64,000 nt of DNA from Clostridium sp. (lineage in GTDB: Bacteria > Bacillota_I > Bacilli_A > RF39 > UBA660), in assembly GCA_022010095.1 (NCBI GenBank), contig CP091739.1:1426001-1490000 (forward strand), given 5' to 3'. Positions 40,790-50,071 of the stretch are shown piece after piece. The first letter of the stretch is position 1, and every line of letters begins with the position of its first letter. The translations under genes and the position numbers were made by a program. Under the pieces are notes generated by a model. It was not told where the DNA came from and did not search any database. It saw only the letters and a list, made by a program, of their open reading frames with translations.

Positions 40790-41113
40790 ATGAATTTAGA
40801 AATAATAAAACAAATTTTAATAGTAAGTATAGGAGCATCAATAGTTAGTACTGCTACTATTCAAAAAAATCAAGGAACAGTTAAAGAGCAAAAAAATGGC
40901 TCTTTTTAGTTAGTTTTGTAATTAGTATAGGAATTGGTATTACATTTGCATTATCATTTACAGAATTGTCAAAAAATAACTCAATATGGGTTGGCTTTAT
41001 AACTTGGTTAGGTGCAGATGCAATTTATAGATCATTTGAGGATAAAATATTTAAGAAATATAGTGATATTGAAAATATTATAGAAATTAAAAAGAGATGA
41101 TTTAGATGAATAA
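40790..41113 (+). CDS. Holin, frame-broken
   Basis: About 107 residues with two to three membrane helices: EIIKQILIVSIGASIVSTA, LVSFVISIGIGITFALSF, IWVGFITWLGADAIYRSF, then a charged tail ending DLDE. Small size, helix count and the overlap with the endolysin start (GATGAATAA) support holin. It would time membrane permeabilisation in lysis. Confidence 0.72.
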
Positions 41114-42161
41114 TTTTTAGTATAAGAAGGGCAAAAACCAGGAGCAGATAATAAGCACTATATAAGAAGTGCTAATGGTGGATATAGCAATTGTATTAAG
41201 GGGAATCCTACTGATAAGAATTGTAATGTATTATCAAATTGCGTTGGATACGCAATAGGAAGATCAAGTGAAATATATTCTGAAATAACTGGCTATAAAG
41301 GAAATTACTTTAATTTTTTGCAAGGTGATGCAGAAAATTTTTATTCAAAAGCAAAAAAGAAGGGACTAACATTAACAAGTTATCCCGTTGCTGGAGGAAT
41401 AATGGTTTGGTCTAAGGGAAAAACTGGAGTAAATAAGGATGGTGCTGGTCATGTAGCCGTGGTAGAAATCGATTATGGAAAAGATGCAACCAAAGTATAT
41501 ACTTCGAATCAGCATACAACGGTTCAGCATTTTTTAATAAAACTCGCGAAAAAGGAAGCGGAAACTGGGGGATGAGTAGTTCTTATAAATATTTAGGATG
41601 CATTAATAATCCAGCAGTAAAGAATATATCAGTTGCAGAGTCAGTAAATAGAGACGAATTAAAAAATCAATTTAAAGTTATAGCCACAGAACTAAGAGTA
41701 AGAGTAGATCATAATACTACTTCAACAATTGTGGGAATAGTTAAGACAAATGCAATATATAACTATTTAGATATATACAAAGATAGTAAATATACTTGGT
41801 ATAAGATTGCTGCTGAACAATGGGTGGCTGATAATGGTAAATATTTAGAAATTTATTTAAAAAAGGAAGAGTCAAAAATGGAGAACGATGAAGCTGAAAA
41901 AATTCTAGAATTAGAAAAAAACTATTTCAAATTTAAATAATAAAATTGCAGATAAAGATGCCAAAAATAACTGATTTAGAAGAATCACTCCATGAGCAAG
42001 AAAAAGAAATGTGCGATTTTATTGATGAAATAAAAAAACTAAAAAAAGAATTAGAAAATAATACTTGCGAACATAAATTACTCTATACTGCACAAAGTGA
42101 TGCAAAACATTGGATTAGATTACGCAAAGGTGAAGCATTATATATTGAATATAGCAAATAA
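41106..42161 (+). CDS. Endolysin: CHAP domain + SH3-like + C-terminal coil, frame-broken
   Basis: About 350 residues. The CHAP domain has nucleophile Cys in VLSNCVGYAIGR and His in GAGHVAVVEIDY, followed by the typical GSAFFNKTREKGSGNWG block (two breaks around 41,505-41,545). An SH3b-like wall-binding domain follows: ATELRVRVDHNTTSTIVGIV, YTWYKIAAEQWVADNGKYL. The rest is an acidic coil ending HWIRLRKGEALYIEY. CHAP enzymes cut peptidoglycan stem or cross-bridge peptides. The start overlaps the holin stop. Confidence 0.85.
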
Positions 42162-42179
42162 CTAATCTATAATATAAGT

Positions 42180-42315
42180 ATGATTAGTAAAAGAAAGAAA
42201 AAAAATAGAAATACTAAAAAAATAAAATTAAATTTTTGTGATGAAAAAGAAGAAACACAAAAAGATAAAAGAATACTTAAAAAAAGAGAACTGGATAAGT
42301 TAGTTAATAACTAGC
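42180..42315 (+). CDS. Small basic ORF at the end of the late operon
   Basis: 44 residues: MISKRKKKNRNTKKIKLNFC then a Lys/Glu-rich end. Its last codons overlap the terminator stem and no clear ribosome site is seen, so it may not be a real gene. Confidence 0.3.
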
Positions 42316-42334
42316 GTCTAGTTCTCTTTTTTTA
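42285..42334 (+). terminator. Terminator of the prophage late operon
   Basis: Stem AGAGAACT/AGTTCTCT with a long loop and a seven-T run. Confidence 0.75.
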
Positions 42335-42353
42335 AATTTATATTAAATATAAT

Positions 42354-42788
42354 TAATTTTTAAATATATTCACAAATTCAAGTTCAGGATAATTACACAT
42401 AAATAATAATTGTCCTTTTTCTATGCAAAAGAAGCAATCATATCAGCATCATTATGACATCTTCTATGACACTTTTCACATACAGGTATAAATAATCCAT
42501 ACTTAATAGAATTACTTCTATTTCGTCCACAAAAAACTTCATGAAGATGTTCTTTTTTTGCGAGCCACACAAATAACATGCGTTTAGATTATCTGTAAAT
42601 AATGATTCATTTCTACTTTTGTCCAGTTTAGATTGCCTAGTGGTTCTATTATTAATTAATTTATATTGCTTGTATTCTTTACTATCACATTCTCTATAAC
42701 AGTTAAAGTATACTTCCTTTTTTAAGAGTGTACAATAACAATATTTTTTTATTTTTTTACTTCTAATTCTTAAATATTTGCAGTTCAT
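42354..42788 (-). CDS. HNH/NinG-like zinc protein near attR, frame-broken
   Basis: Minus strand, about 145 residues: MNCKYLRIRSKKIKKYCYC (Cys-rich N terminus), LNACYLCGSQKEHLHEVFCG, RNRSNSIKYGLFIPVCEKCH, RRCHNDADMIASF, then GQLLFMCNYPELEFVNIFKN. C-x2-C, H-x-H-E-V and C-x2-C-H fit a His-Me finger (HNH) nuclease of the NinG kind. Break at 42,556 and near 42,425. It is the only minus-strand gene at this end; it may be a nuclease moron or recombination helper. Confidence 0.65.
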
Positions 42789-42880
42789 TTTTTTCTACAA
42801 AAATTACCGTAAAATTATCAGGAATAGGTGGAAAAATATGGAAAATTACCATAATTTTGATGGAAAATTAATAATAAAAA

Positions 42881-42905
42881 AATCCCTTAAAAATAAGGGA
42901 TTTTT
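42881..42905. terminator. Bidirectional terminator at the right prophage end
   Basis: 9-bp stem AATCCCTTA/TAAGGGATT with four A in the loop; T runs on both strands (seven T on minus). It now ends the tRNA-Ile/tRNA-Glu transcript coming from the right, and stops plus-strand read-through from the prophage. Confidence 0.85.
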
Positions 42906-42912
42906 GTATCAA

Positions 42913-42929
42913 AATATGGTGACCCGCAT
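42913..42929 (-). repeat. attR core (17-bp direct repeat)
   Basis: Identical to 7,393-7,409. It covers the last 13 bases of tRNA-Glu including CCA plus four flanking bases. Confidence 0.92.
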
Positions 42930-42995
42930 TTCGGGATTTGAACCCATAAATGCACGCGTGAAAGGCGTGTGTGTTAACCGTTTCACCAACGGGCC
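42917..42995 (-). tRNA. tRNA-Glu (anticodon TTC), prophage attachment gene
   Basis: 79 bases with encoded CCA. Acceptor GGCCCGT/GCGGGTC, D arm GTG/CAC, anticodon stem CACGC/GCGTG with loop CTTTCAC giving TTC. The T loop TTCAAAT is normal, but three extra bases (TTC on plus, 42,930-42,932) separate the T stem from the acceptor stem. Without them, ATGGG/CCCAT would pair perfectly. The extra bases lie exactly at the edge of the att core. Confidence 0.88.
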
Positions 42996-43005
42996 ATTTT
43001 ATAAA

Positions 43006-43082
43006 TGGTGGGCCTGAATGGACTTGAACCATCGACCTTTCGCTTATCAGACGAACGCTCTAACCAGCTGAGCTACAAGCCC
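43006..43082 (-). tRNA. tRNA-Ile (anticodon GAT)
   Basis: 77 bases, acceptor GGGCTTG/CAGGCCC with wobble, anticodon stem TCGTC-type around CTGATAA giving GAT, T loop TTCAAGT, encoded CCA. It lies 10 bp upstream of tRNA-Glu in the same transcript. Confidence 0.95.
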
Positions 43083-43135
43083 ATCTGCTTAAATCTAACT
43101 CAAAATTAAGTCACAATTAAAGCTGACTACTTAAT

Positions 43136-43165
43136 ATTATACTATTTTTTTCATAAAAAAAGCAA
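43136..43165 (-). promoter_or_regulatory. Promoter of the tRNA-Ile/tRNA-Glu operon
   Basis: On the minus strand TTGCTT (43,165-43,160) and TATAAT (43,141-43,136), spacer 18, about 53 bp before tRNA-Ile. Confidence 0.65.
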
Positions 43166-43203
43166 CCATTTTTTTTAAAAAAGTGATATTTTTTTATAAA
43201 TTA

Positions 43204-43232
43204 TTGCAAAAAAATAAGTATTATTGTATGAT
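43204..43232 (+). promoter_or_regulatory. Promoter of the DUF5684-like gene
   Basis: TTGCAA at 43204-43209 and TATGAT at 43227-43232, spacer 17, 28 bp before ATG; AGGAGG site at 43,247. Confidence 0.75.
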
Positions 43233-43260
43233 ATATATAGAAAATAGGAGGAAAAAAATT

Positions 43261-43998
43261 ATGTCACCATCAACAATAAATACAATTGTAACAGTAGTTT
43301 TTTTATAGTACTTGGTATAACATTTACAAGATCAATCCTTATAATGTTAGGTGGGAAAAAATATATTTTTAAGAAGGCGCACAAAGGAGAAAAGACTGCA
43401 TATTATCCAATTATAAATTTATTTACTATGTTAGAAATAGTTGATATGTCTATTTTTTTATGGTATATTATTTTTTTCGTTCCTGGAATTAATTTAATAA
43501 TACTTGCGATAATGTCTTATAAACTTGGTACTGTATTTAATACAACATTTGGTTTTAAAATGGGACTTGTATTTTTACCTATATGTTTTTATCCATTATT
43601 ATTTATAAGCGATAAACAATATAAAATAAGTGATGAAGAATACTTTAAAGCACTTGATGATGCTAAAGATGAAAGTATAAATTTAATGACACAAGATGAA
43701 ATTAATGCTGAAAATAATGAAATAGTAGATGAAGGTCCAATAGTAGATTCAGTTTTTAAAAGTGATTTACAACTTATGGAAAAACCTGCCCCATATAAAA
43801 GCAGACTAAAAATAGATTTGCTTGGTATGGAAAAAAAGAGAAAAAGCTATGTCTAAAGAAGAAAATATATTTGAACCAATTGAAGTAAAAGAACCACCAA
43901 AACCTATAAAGGAAGAAGAAAGCGTGCCTATAGAAAGCACAAGTAAATTCACAACAGAACTTGATAAGAAAAAAGAAGTGGAATATGTAGACTTATAA
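43261..43998 (+). CDS. Membrane protein of the DUF5684 type
   Basis: About 245 residues. Helix 1 TVVFFIVLGITFTRSILIML, then K-A-x-x-G-E-K-x-A-Y-Y-P-I-I-N-L-F, then helices IVDMSIFLWYIIFFVPGINL and TTFGFKMGLVFLPICFYPLL, ending FISDKQYK. The acidic cytoplasmic tail (about 120 residues, Glu/Pro/Lys) ends KKEVEYVDL. G-E-K-A-Y-Y-P-I-I-N-x-F fits DUF5684-type proteins of unknown role (family name from memory). Breaks at 43,303 and 43,834. Confidence 0.68.
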
Positions 43999-44022
43999 AA
44001 AGTGTGTAAATATATTAACATC

Positions 44023-44056
44023 AAAAGTGTAAACCTTTTCTTTACACTTTTTTTAA
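44023..44056 (+). terminator. Terminator before parE
   Basis: 11-bp stem AAAAGTGTAAA/TTTACACTTTT with a 7-base loop and T run. Confidence 0.88.
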
Positions 44057-44069
44057 TTTTTTGTATAAT
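44041..44069 (+). promoter_or_regulatory. parE-parC promoter overlapping the terminator
   Basis: TTTACA (44,041-44,046) is part of the 3' arm of the terminator stem; TATAAT is at 44,064-44,069 with a spacer of exactly 17. Transcript start would be about 18 bp before the parE ATG. Confidence 0.75.
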
Positions 44070-44091
44070 GAGTACTGGAGATAAGGTGATT

Positions 44092-46005
44092 ATGGCAGAA
44101 TATAATGAAAAATCAATAAAAATATTAGAAGGTCTTGAAGCTGTACGTAAAAGACCTGGTATGTATATAGGTAGTACTGACAAAAGAGGACTACATCATT
44201 TAGTATGGGAAATTGTTGACAATGCGATAGATGAAGCCATAAATGGATATGGTAAAAAAATAACAGTTACTCTTACTAAAGTAGGAAGTGTAAGAGTTAG
44301 TGATGAAGGACGTGGCGTTCCAATTGGAAAACACTCTTCAGGTAAATCAACTCCGGAAGTAATCTATACTGTATTACACGCAGGTGGTAAATTCGAAACA
44401 GATGGTTACAAAGTATCTGGTGGATTACATGGTGTTGGTTCATCTGTTGTTAATGCATTATCTAAATGGATGAAAGTTACTATTTGTAGAGAAGGTAAGA
44501 TATGTGAAATATCATTTAAAAATGGTGGACATGTAGATAAAGAACTAAAACAAATAGGCACAACTAAACAAACAGGTACTACAGTTGAATTCTTCCCAGA
44601 TGAAGAAATATTTGGAAATGCTAGATTCAGCTACACTACTATATGTGAAAGAATGCAAGAAAGTGCTTTCCTTATAAATGGATTAACTATGGAAGTTATC
44701 GATGAAGAAGATGATAAACATAGTATATATTGTTATGATAATGGACTTGTATCTTTTGTAGAATATGTTAATGAAGGAAAAGACGTACTTCAAAAAGTAA
44801 TTAATTTTAGTGGTGAAAAGAATGGTATTGAAGTAGATATCGCTATGCAATATACTGATTCATATAACGAAAACATAATGTCATTTGTTAACAATGTTAA
44901 AACTGTTGATGGTGGTAGTCATGAAGTAGGATTTAAGACAGCACTTACTAAAGTATTTAATGAATATATTAGAGCTAATAATCTTCTTAAGAGTAAAGAA
45001 GGACTTGATGGTAGTGATACAAGAGAAGGATTAACAGCAATAATTAGTTTAAAAATACCTGAAAATCTACTTCAATTTGAAGGACAAACAAAGGGTAAAC
45101 TTGGTACACCACAAGCAAGAACAGTAGTAGAAAGTATAGTATATGAAAAGTTATCTTACTATTTAGAAGAAAATAAAGAATCAGCTACATCTATAATGGA
45201 TAAAGCATTAAAGAGTAAACTTGCTCGTGAAGCAGCTAGAAAAGCAAGAGCAGAAGCAAGGGCTGGAAAAGGTAAAGGTAAAAGTGAAAAAGTATTACTT
45301 GGTAAATTAACACCAGCGCAAAGTAAAGAGTATCATAAAAATGAACTATTTATAGTCGAAGGAAATAGTGCAGGTGGTACTGCTAAAAGTGGTAGAGATA
45401 AACGCCATCAAGCAATACTACCTTTAAGAGGTAAAATAATTAACTGTGAAAATCAACAGTAGCAGACCTTTTCAAAAATGAAGAAATTAATACAATAGTT
45501 CACGCAATAGGTGCTGGAGTGGGTGCTGACTTTGACTATACTGAATCAAACTATGGAAAAGTCATAATAATGACCGATGCCGATGATGACGGAGCACACA
45601 TTCAAACATTACTTCTTACATTCTTCTATAGATGGATGAGAGATTTAATAGAACATGGAATGCTTTATATAGCAGTACCACCTCTATACTTAGTTAAATA
45701 TAATAAAGATAAAAAAAGTATATAAATACAAATGAAGAATTAAATGAATTTAAAAAAATACATTTAAAGGTAAATATACAGTTCAACGTTATAAGGGACT
45801 TGGTGAAATGAATGCAGATCAATTATGGGAAACAACAATGGATCCATCAAGTAGAACTCTTGTAAAAGTAAGAATAGATGATAAAGCACTTGCTGAAAAA
45901 AGAGTTGGAGTTCTAATGGGAGATGACTCTGAAATTCGTAAAGAATGGATTGAAGAAAACGTAGAATTTACACTTGAAGATGATTATACGAAAGGAGCAA
46001 AATAA
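44092..46005 (+). CDS. parE: DNA topoisomerase IV subunit B
   Basis: ATPase subunit of topoisomerase IV, which decatenates daughter chromosomes. GHKL fold: [55 protein letters not shown]; transducer [42 protein letters not shown] and [29 protein letters not shown] (not DVDGAHIR) and [10 protein letters not shown] favour ParE over GyrB. About 637 residues. Breaks at 45,450, 45,714 and 45,752. The stop overlaps the parC start by one base (TAATG); RBS AAGGTGAT. Confidence 0.93.
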
Positions 46006-48581
46006 TGGCAAAAGAAAAAGAAACAACAATAATAGAAAAGATAAATGATTTTGCTCTTGAAGAAATCATGGGAGAACGTTTTGGTAGATATGCTAAATAT
46101 ATTATTCAAGATAGAGCACTTCCAGATGTTCGTGATGGACTAAAACCAGTACAAAGAAGAATTCTTTATTCAATGTACAAAGATAAAAAAATACATATGA
46201 TAAAGAAACAAGAAAATCTGCTAAAACAGTAGGTAATGTTATAGGTAACTACCATCCACATGGTGATACATCAGTATATGATGCGATGGTAAGACTTAGT
46301 CAAAAATGGAAACAAAGAGTAATACTTGTGGATATGCAAGGAAACAATGGTTCAATAGATGGTGATGGACCAGCCGCAATGCGTTATACTGAAGCAAGAC
46401 TAGCTAAAATAAGTAATGTACTTTTAGAAGATATAGAAAAAGATTCAGTAGAAATGGCTCTTACATTCGATGATTATAGTTATGAACCAACAGTACTTCC
46501 TGCATACTTTCCAAACTTTTAGTAAATGGTTCAACTGGTATTAGTGCAGGTTATGCAACTAATATTCCACCACATAATTTAGGTGAAGTAATAGACGCAA
46601 CAATTAAAAGAATAGATTCACCTAACTGTAGACTTGAAACAATACTAGATATAGTAAAAGGACCAGATTTTCCAACGGGAGGTATAGTTGAAGGAAAAGA
46701 TGCTCTTATAAAAGCATATACTACAGGAAAAGGAAAAGTAGTAGTAAAAAGCAAGATATGACTTTGATAATACAAAAAGGTAAAAAAATCAAATAATCAT
46801 AACAGAAATTCCATATGATACTATTAAGAAAAAAATATAATAAGTAAAATAGAAGAAATAAGACTTGATAAAAAAAATAGATGGAATACTTGAAGTAAGA
46901 GATGAATCAGATAGAAATGATGAACTTCGTATAGTAATAGAGCTTAAGAAGGACGCTAATAGAGATTTAATCATAAATTATTTACTTAAGAATACTGATT
47001 TACAAGTAAACTATGCATATAATATGGTCGCAATAGTAAATAAAACTCCAAAAAAACACTTGGAATACTTGATATATTAGATGCATTCATTGCTCATAAT
47101 AAAGAAGTAGTAACTAAAAGAACAAAATTTGATCTAGATGTAGACTTAAAAGGAAAATACATATTATTGAAGGTCTCATTAAAGCACTTGATATACTAGA
47201 TGAAGTAATTAAAACTATTCGTAAAAGTAAAAACAAAACAGACGCAATAGAAAACTTAATGCATGAATATGAATTCACTAAAGCACAAGCAGAAGCTATC
47301 GTAATGATGCAACTATATAAATTAACTAATACTGATGTAACTGAACTTAAAAAAAGAATTTGAAGAACTTACTAAAGAAATCGCATATTTTTAGAGAAAT
47401 ACTTTCTAGTGAAGAAAAATTATTATCTGTTATTAAAGATAAACTTAGAAGTATTAAGAAAGAATATGCTGATCCAAGACGTACTACTATTAAAGATGAA
47501 GTAAGTGAAATTAAGATAGATACACTTGATATGATAAGTAAAGAAGATTTTATCGTATGTATATCTAATAGTGGATATGTTAAAAAGGTATCAATGAAAT
47601 CATATAATGCTACACCAAATGAATATCCTGGAGTAAGAGAAAATGATTATATAACAGGTTTCTTTAAGATTAATAATGTTGATACAGTATTATTATTTAC
47701 TAATTTAGGTAACTATTTATATCTACCAGTAAGAGATATTAATGAATCAAAATATAAAGATATTGGTAGTCATATATCTAATTATATTAAAGTTAGTGAT
47801 GGAGAAAAGATAATTCAATCATTTGGGGTATCTAAATTTGATAAAACTATAATTACTGCATTTACTAAAAAAATGGTATGGTTAAAAGAATGACATTAAA
47901 AAGACTTTGAAGTATCAAGATACACTAAACCTATCACAATGTTTAAACTAAAAGATAATGATGAAGTAATTAGTGTAAGTAATAAAATGTATGAAGATAC
48001 AATTGTTGTTACTAAAGAAGGTTATGCATTAAAATATTCTACTAGTGAAATACCATTAGTTGGTCTTAGAACAAGTGGTGTTAAATCAATAAATCTAGGA
48101 AGTAATGATGAAGTAATTAGTTCATTTAATGTAAATCCTGATAAAGAATACATAACAGTATTCACAGATAGAAATACTGCTAAAAAGAATAAAAAGTAGA
48201 AGAAATTCAAAAAAACAACAAGAGCTAAAAAAAGGTTCATTAATTATTAAGAGCCCTAAAAACTAAACAATATAATTTATTTAGATGTTATAACACAAAT
48301 AGTAAAAACAATATTTGGCATTCTTGATGGTGATATAGGATATATGAAATCAAGTGATATAAACATTATGGATAAACTAAGTACAGGAAGTCAAATTACT
48401 AAAAAAAGAATATAGAAGATATATTTATCGTTAGTAGACTTAAAGATATTACTAAAATAGAAATACCAAAAGAAGAAACACAAGTAGAAGAAGTAAAAGA
48501 AGAGAAAAAAAGAAACACCTAAAAAAAGAGTCAAGAGAACAACTTACTATGAGTGATTTCTTTGAAGAATTTAAATTATAA
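46005..48581 (+). CDS. parC: DNA topoisomerase IV subunit A, frame-broken
   Basis: Breakage-reunion subunit. [56 protein letters not shown] (quinolone-determining region) and active Tyr in [20 protein letters not shown] and [11 protein letters not shown] resemble ParC rather than GyrA. The coiled-coil neck and C-terminal beta-pinwheel follow; it ends [13 protein letters not shown]. About 855 residues. Four breaks lie in A7 runs (46,185; 46,782; 46,829; 47,050) that all read through if cut to A5. Confidence 0.93.
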
Positions 48582-48588
48582 TATAAAA

Positions 48589-48623
48589 AAAGTTATTACG
48601 ATACATCGTAATAACTTTTTAAA
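48589..48623 (+). terminator. Terminator 1 after parC
   Basis: 14-bp inverted repeat AAAGTTATTACGAT/ATCGTAATAACTTT followed by T residues. Confidence 0.85.
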
Positions 48624-48634
48624 AATACTAAGAA

Positions 48635-48662
48635 TTATTACGATAGAGCGTAATAACTTTTT
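48635..48662 (+). terminator. Terminator 2 after parC (copy of the first)
   Basis: Stem TTATTACG/CGTAATAA with a six-base loop and five T. Its arms repeat those of terminator 1, so the pair looks like a tandem duplication. Confidence 0.75.
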
Positions 48663-48747
48663 GAATCAAAAATATTTAATTAATAATTACGTATGGTATT
48701 GATAACTGTCTTTTATTTAGCATATTTAAGTAATATATATTGAAGTA

Positions 48748-48780
48748 GGAATTGACAATTCCATATTTATCAACTATAAT
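48748..48780 (+). promoter_or_regulatory. Consensus promoter with palindrome over the -35
   Basis: TTGACA (48,752-48,757) and TATAAT (48,775-48,780), spacer 17. The -35 is embedded in GGAATT-GAC-AATTCC (48,748-48,762), a perfect palindrome that could be an operator. Confidence 0.8.
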
Positions 48781-48807
48781 ATACAACCAATTAGGGGAGA
48801 TAAATTT

Positions 48808-49135
48808 ATGGAAAAAGAATTTTTAAAAAAAGCAAGTAGATTTAGTAGATTCAAGTAATAATATTAATGATAAACTTTTATTGATTTCATTATATTATGA
48901 ATTTGATAATTATATTACTAGTGTGTTAGGTGATGATGAAGAAAGTAAGGGTTACATTCACGCTATAGAAAAAGGATTTGAATTTATAATAAAGTGTGTT
49001 AGTGATAGAAGAATAAATGTAAATAACAGTAGTTTTAGTGCTGTAGAGTTAATGGACAGTTATTTAAGTTCACTTTTAAAAGCTGATGCACCTGAAAATC
49101 TAAAAATTATGCATAGTATCATTTTAAAAAAATGA
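48808..49135 (+). CDS. Hypothetical protein, unknown family
   Basis: About 109 residues after one correction at 48,830: MEKEFLKKQVDLVDSSNNIN, LISLYYEFDNYITSVLGDDE, KGYIHAIEKGFEFIIKCVSD, AVELMDSYLSSLLKADAPEN. Entirely helical and acidic, no membrane helix. Good GGGGAGAT site. The end may extend a few codons if the A7 run at 49,127 is wrong. Function unknown; expressed from a consensus promoter. Confidence 0.6.
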
Positions 49136-49165
49136 ATTATATTTTTCTTATTAAAGGTATGAAAT

Positions 49166-49815
49166 ATGTTAAATATATTGAAAAAAACTTGATTCATTAT
49201 CTTTACAAGAACAAAAGCGATACTATGTTTGAATTTAGAAAAATTTATTAATAAAATATCTTTAACAACAATGGCATATTATGAAGACAATAAAAGTAGA
49301 GAAATAAATTCTTGGATGCTTAAAAAAATTTAGGACTAAAATTAAATGAATATTTAGAAGATTGTAAAAGCAAAAAAAATATTCCTTCAAATGAAATTAA
49401 AGATAACTTAAATAAAGTATTGAGAGAAACAGCAAAAAAATATTTATTAGAGCAAGTAAAAAGCTGGTAAACTTGGAATAGATGGATTAAAAAGAGGAAT
49501 ATCGAAAAATATATTTTTCTAGTTTTACTGATACAGAACAAAAAGTTATTGTTAATAGGAGTAGCATATGATATATCAGGATGTAAAAACAGCCTTTAAA
49601 GGACAAGAAGCTGAAAGAGAAAAAAAGAAATATGTGAAACAGCAGGTATTGATGAATTAGAATATTTAAAAAAACAACATATTCTATGGCAATACGTATA
49701 GCATTTGATAGATTTGAAGAAGGACTAAAAAAATATTGATAGTACTTCACCTGAAGAAGAAGGATACCCTAGAAAATTCAAATTTAATGATAAACAAGAT
49801 AAAGAAACAAAATAG
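49166..49815 (+). CDS. Hypothetical protein, unknown family, heavily frame-broken
   Basis: Coherent pieces: ILKKLDSLSLQEQKRYY, LEKFINKISLTTMAYYEDNK, WMLKNLGLKLNEYLEDCKSK, KDNLNKVLRETAKKYLLEQV, FTDTEQKVIVNR, KKEICETAGIDELEYLKKT, IAFDRFEEGLKNIDSTSPEE, ending FNDKQDKETK. Helical, charged, perhaps 210 residues or two proteins. Co-directional with the preceding gene (30 bp). No family recognised. Confidence 0.45.
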
Positions 49816-49817
49816 AT

Positions 49818-49846
49818 TTGACAAACTAATTTAATGAATGTATAAT
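49818..49846 (+). promoter_or_regulatory. Promoter of the asnS T-box operon
   Basis: Perfect TTGACA (49,818-49,823) and TATAAT (49,841-49,846) with a 17-bp spacer; the strongest promoter in the window. Confidence 0.92.
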
Positions 49847-49854
49847 TAGGTCAT

Positions 49855-50057
49855 AAATCTTTGATGTGGAGAAGTAATATATAGATGTTTTAAAGAGAGT
49901 TAGTGGAGGGTGTGAACTAATGAAACTATATATATGAATAACACCACTGAGTGGAATATTGAAGTAGTAGTAAGTATTCCCGGGAAACCGTTATAATAAT
50001 TAAGTTAAATAAGGGATGGTAATCGTCATTATGACTCCTTTTACCATCTCTTTTTAT
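49855..50057 (+). promoter_or_regulatory. T-box riboswitch, Asn-specific, before asnS
   Basis: Leader with AGAGAG at 49,895, GGTGTGAACTAATG stem I elements and a specifier region GAATAACACC containing AAC (Asn). A downstream T-box-like GGATGGTAATCGTC follows, and a terminator with stem GATGGTAA/TTACCATC (50,015-50,048) plus T run. Uncharged tRNA-Asn would stabilise the antiterminator. Identity rests on layout, similarity to the leader at 58.6 kb and the downstream asnS gene. Confidence 0.82.
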
Positions 50058-50071
50058 TTTAGGAAAGGAAG

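Larger units (their letters stand above)
7393..42929. mobile_element. 35.5-kb prophage integrated in tRNA-Glu, probable P22-like short-tailed phage
   Basis: Bounded by a 17-bp direct repeat. It carries, in order, integrase, CI/Cro switch, early genes, DnaD-like replication protein, second recombinase, late regulator, terminase, portal, scaffold, coat, connector, gp10-like stabiliser, giant ejection-type protein, fibres, lysis genes and an HNH-like gene. Late genes all run rightward. No tape measure, tail tube or sheath gene was seen, while the scaffold-coat-gp10 order matches P22-like podoviruses. All modules are present, so it may be inducible; the frame breaks hit host genes equally and are therefore no evidence of decay. 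Confidence 0.93.

Noticed and set aside
42180..42315. Confident call of the 44-codon basic ORF after the endolysin
   Set aside because: Poly-Lys composition in an A-rich stretch, overlap with a terminator and no clear ribosome site; kept only at low confidence.
2481..48581. Reading the many broken genes as pseudogenes or as genome decay
   Set aside because: Essential single-copy genes are hit as often as dispensable ones, and breaks sit in A/T runs with intact protein text on both sides.
44092..48581. gyrB-gyrA instead of parE-parC
   Set aside because: TOPRIM text ADDDGAHIQ and GAGVGADFD, and the ParC-like [10 protein letters not shown] with SQKWK, fit topoisomerase IV better; phylogeny would settle it.
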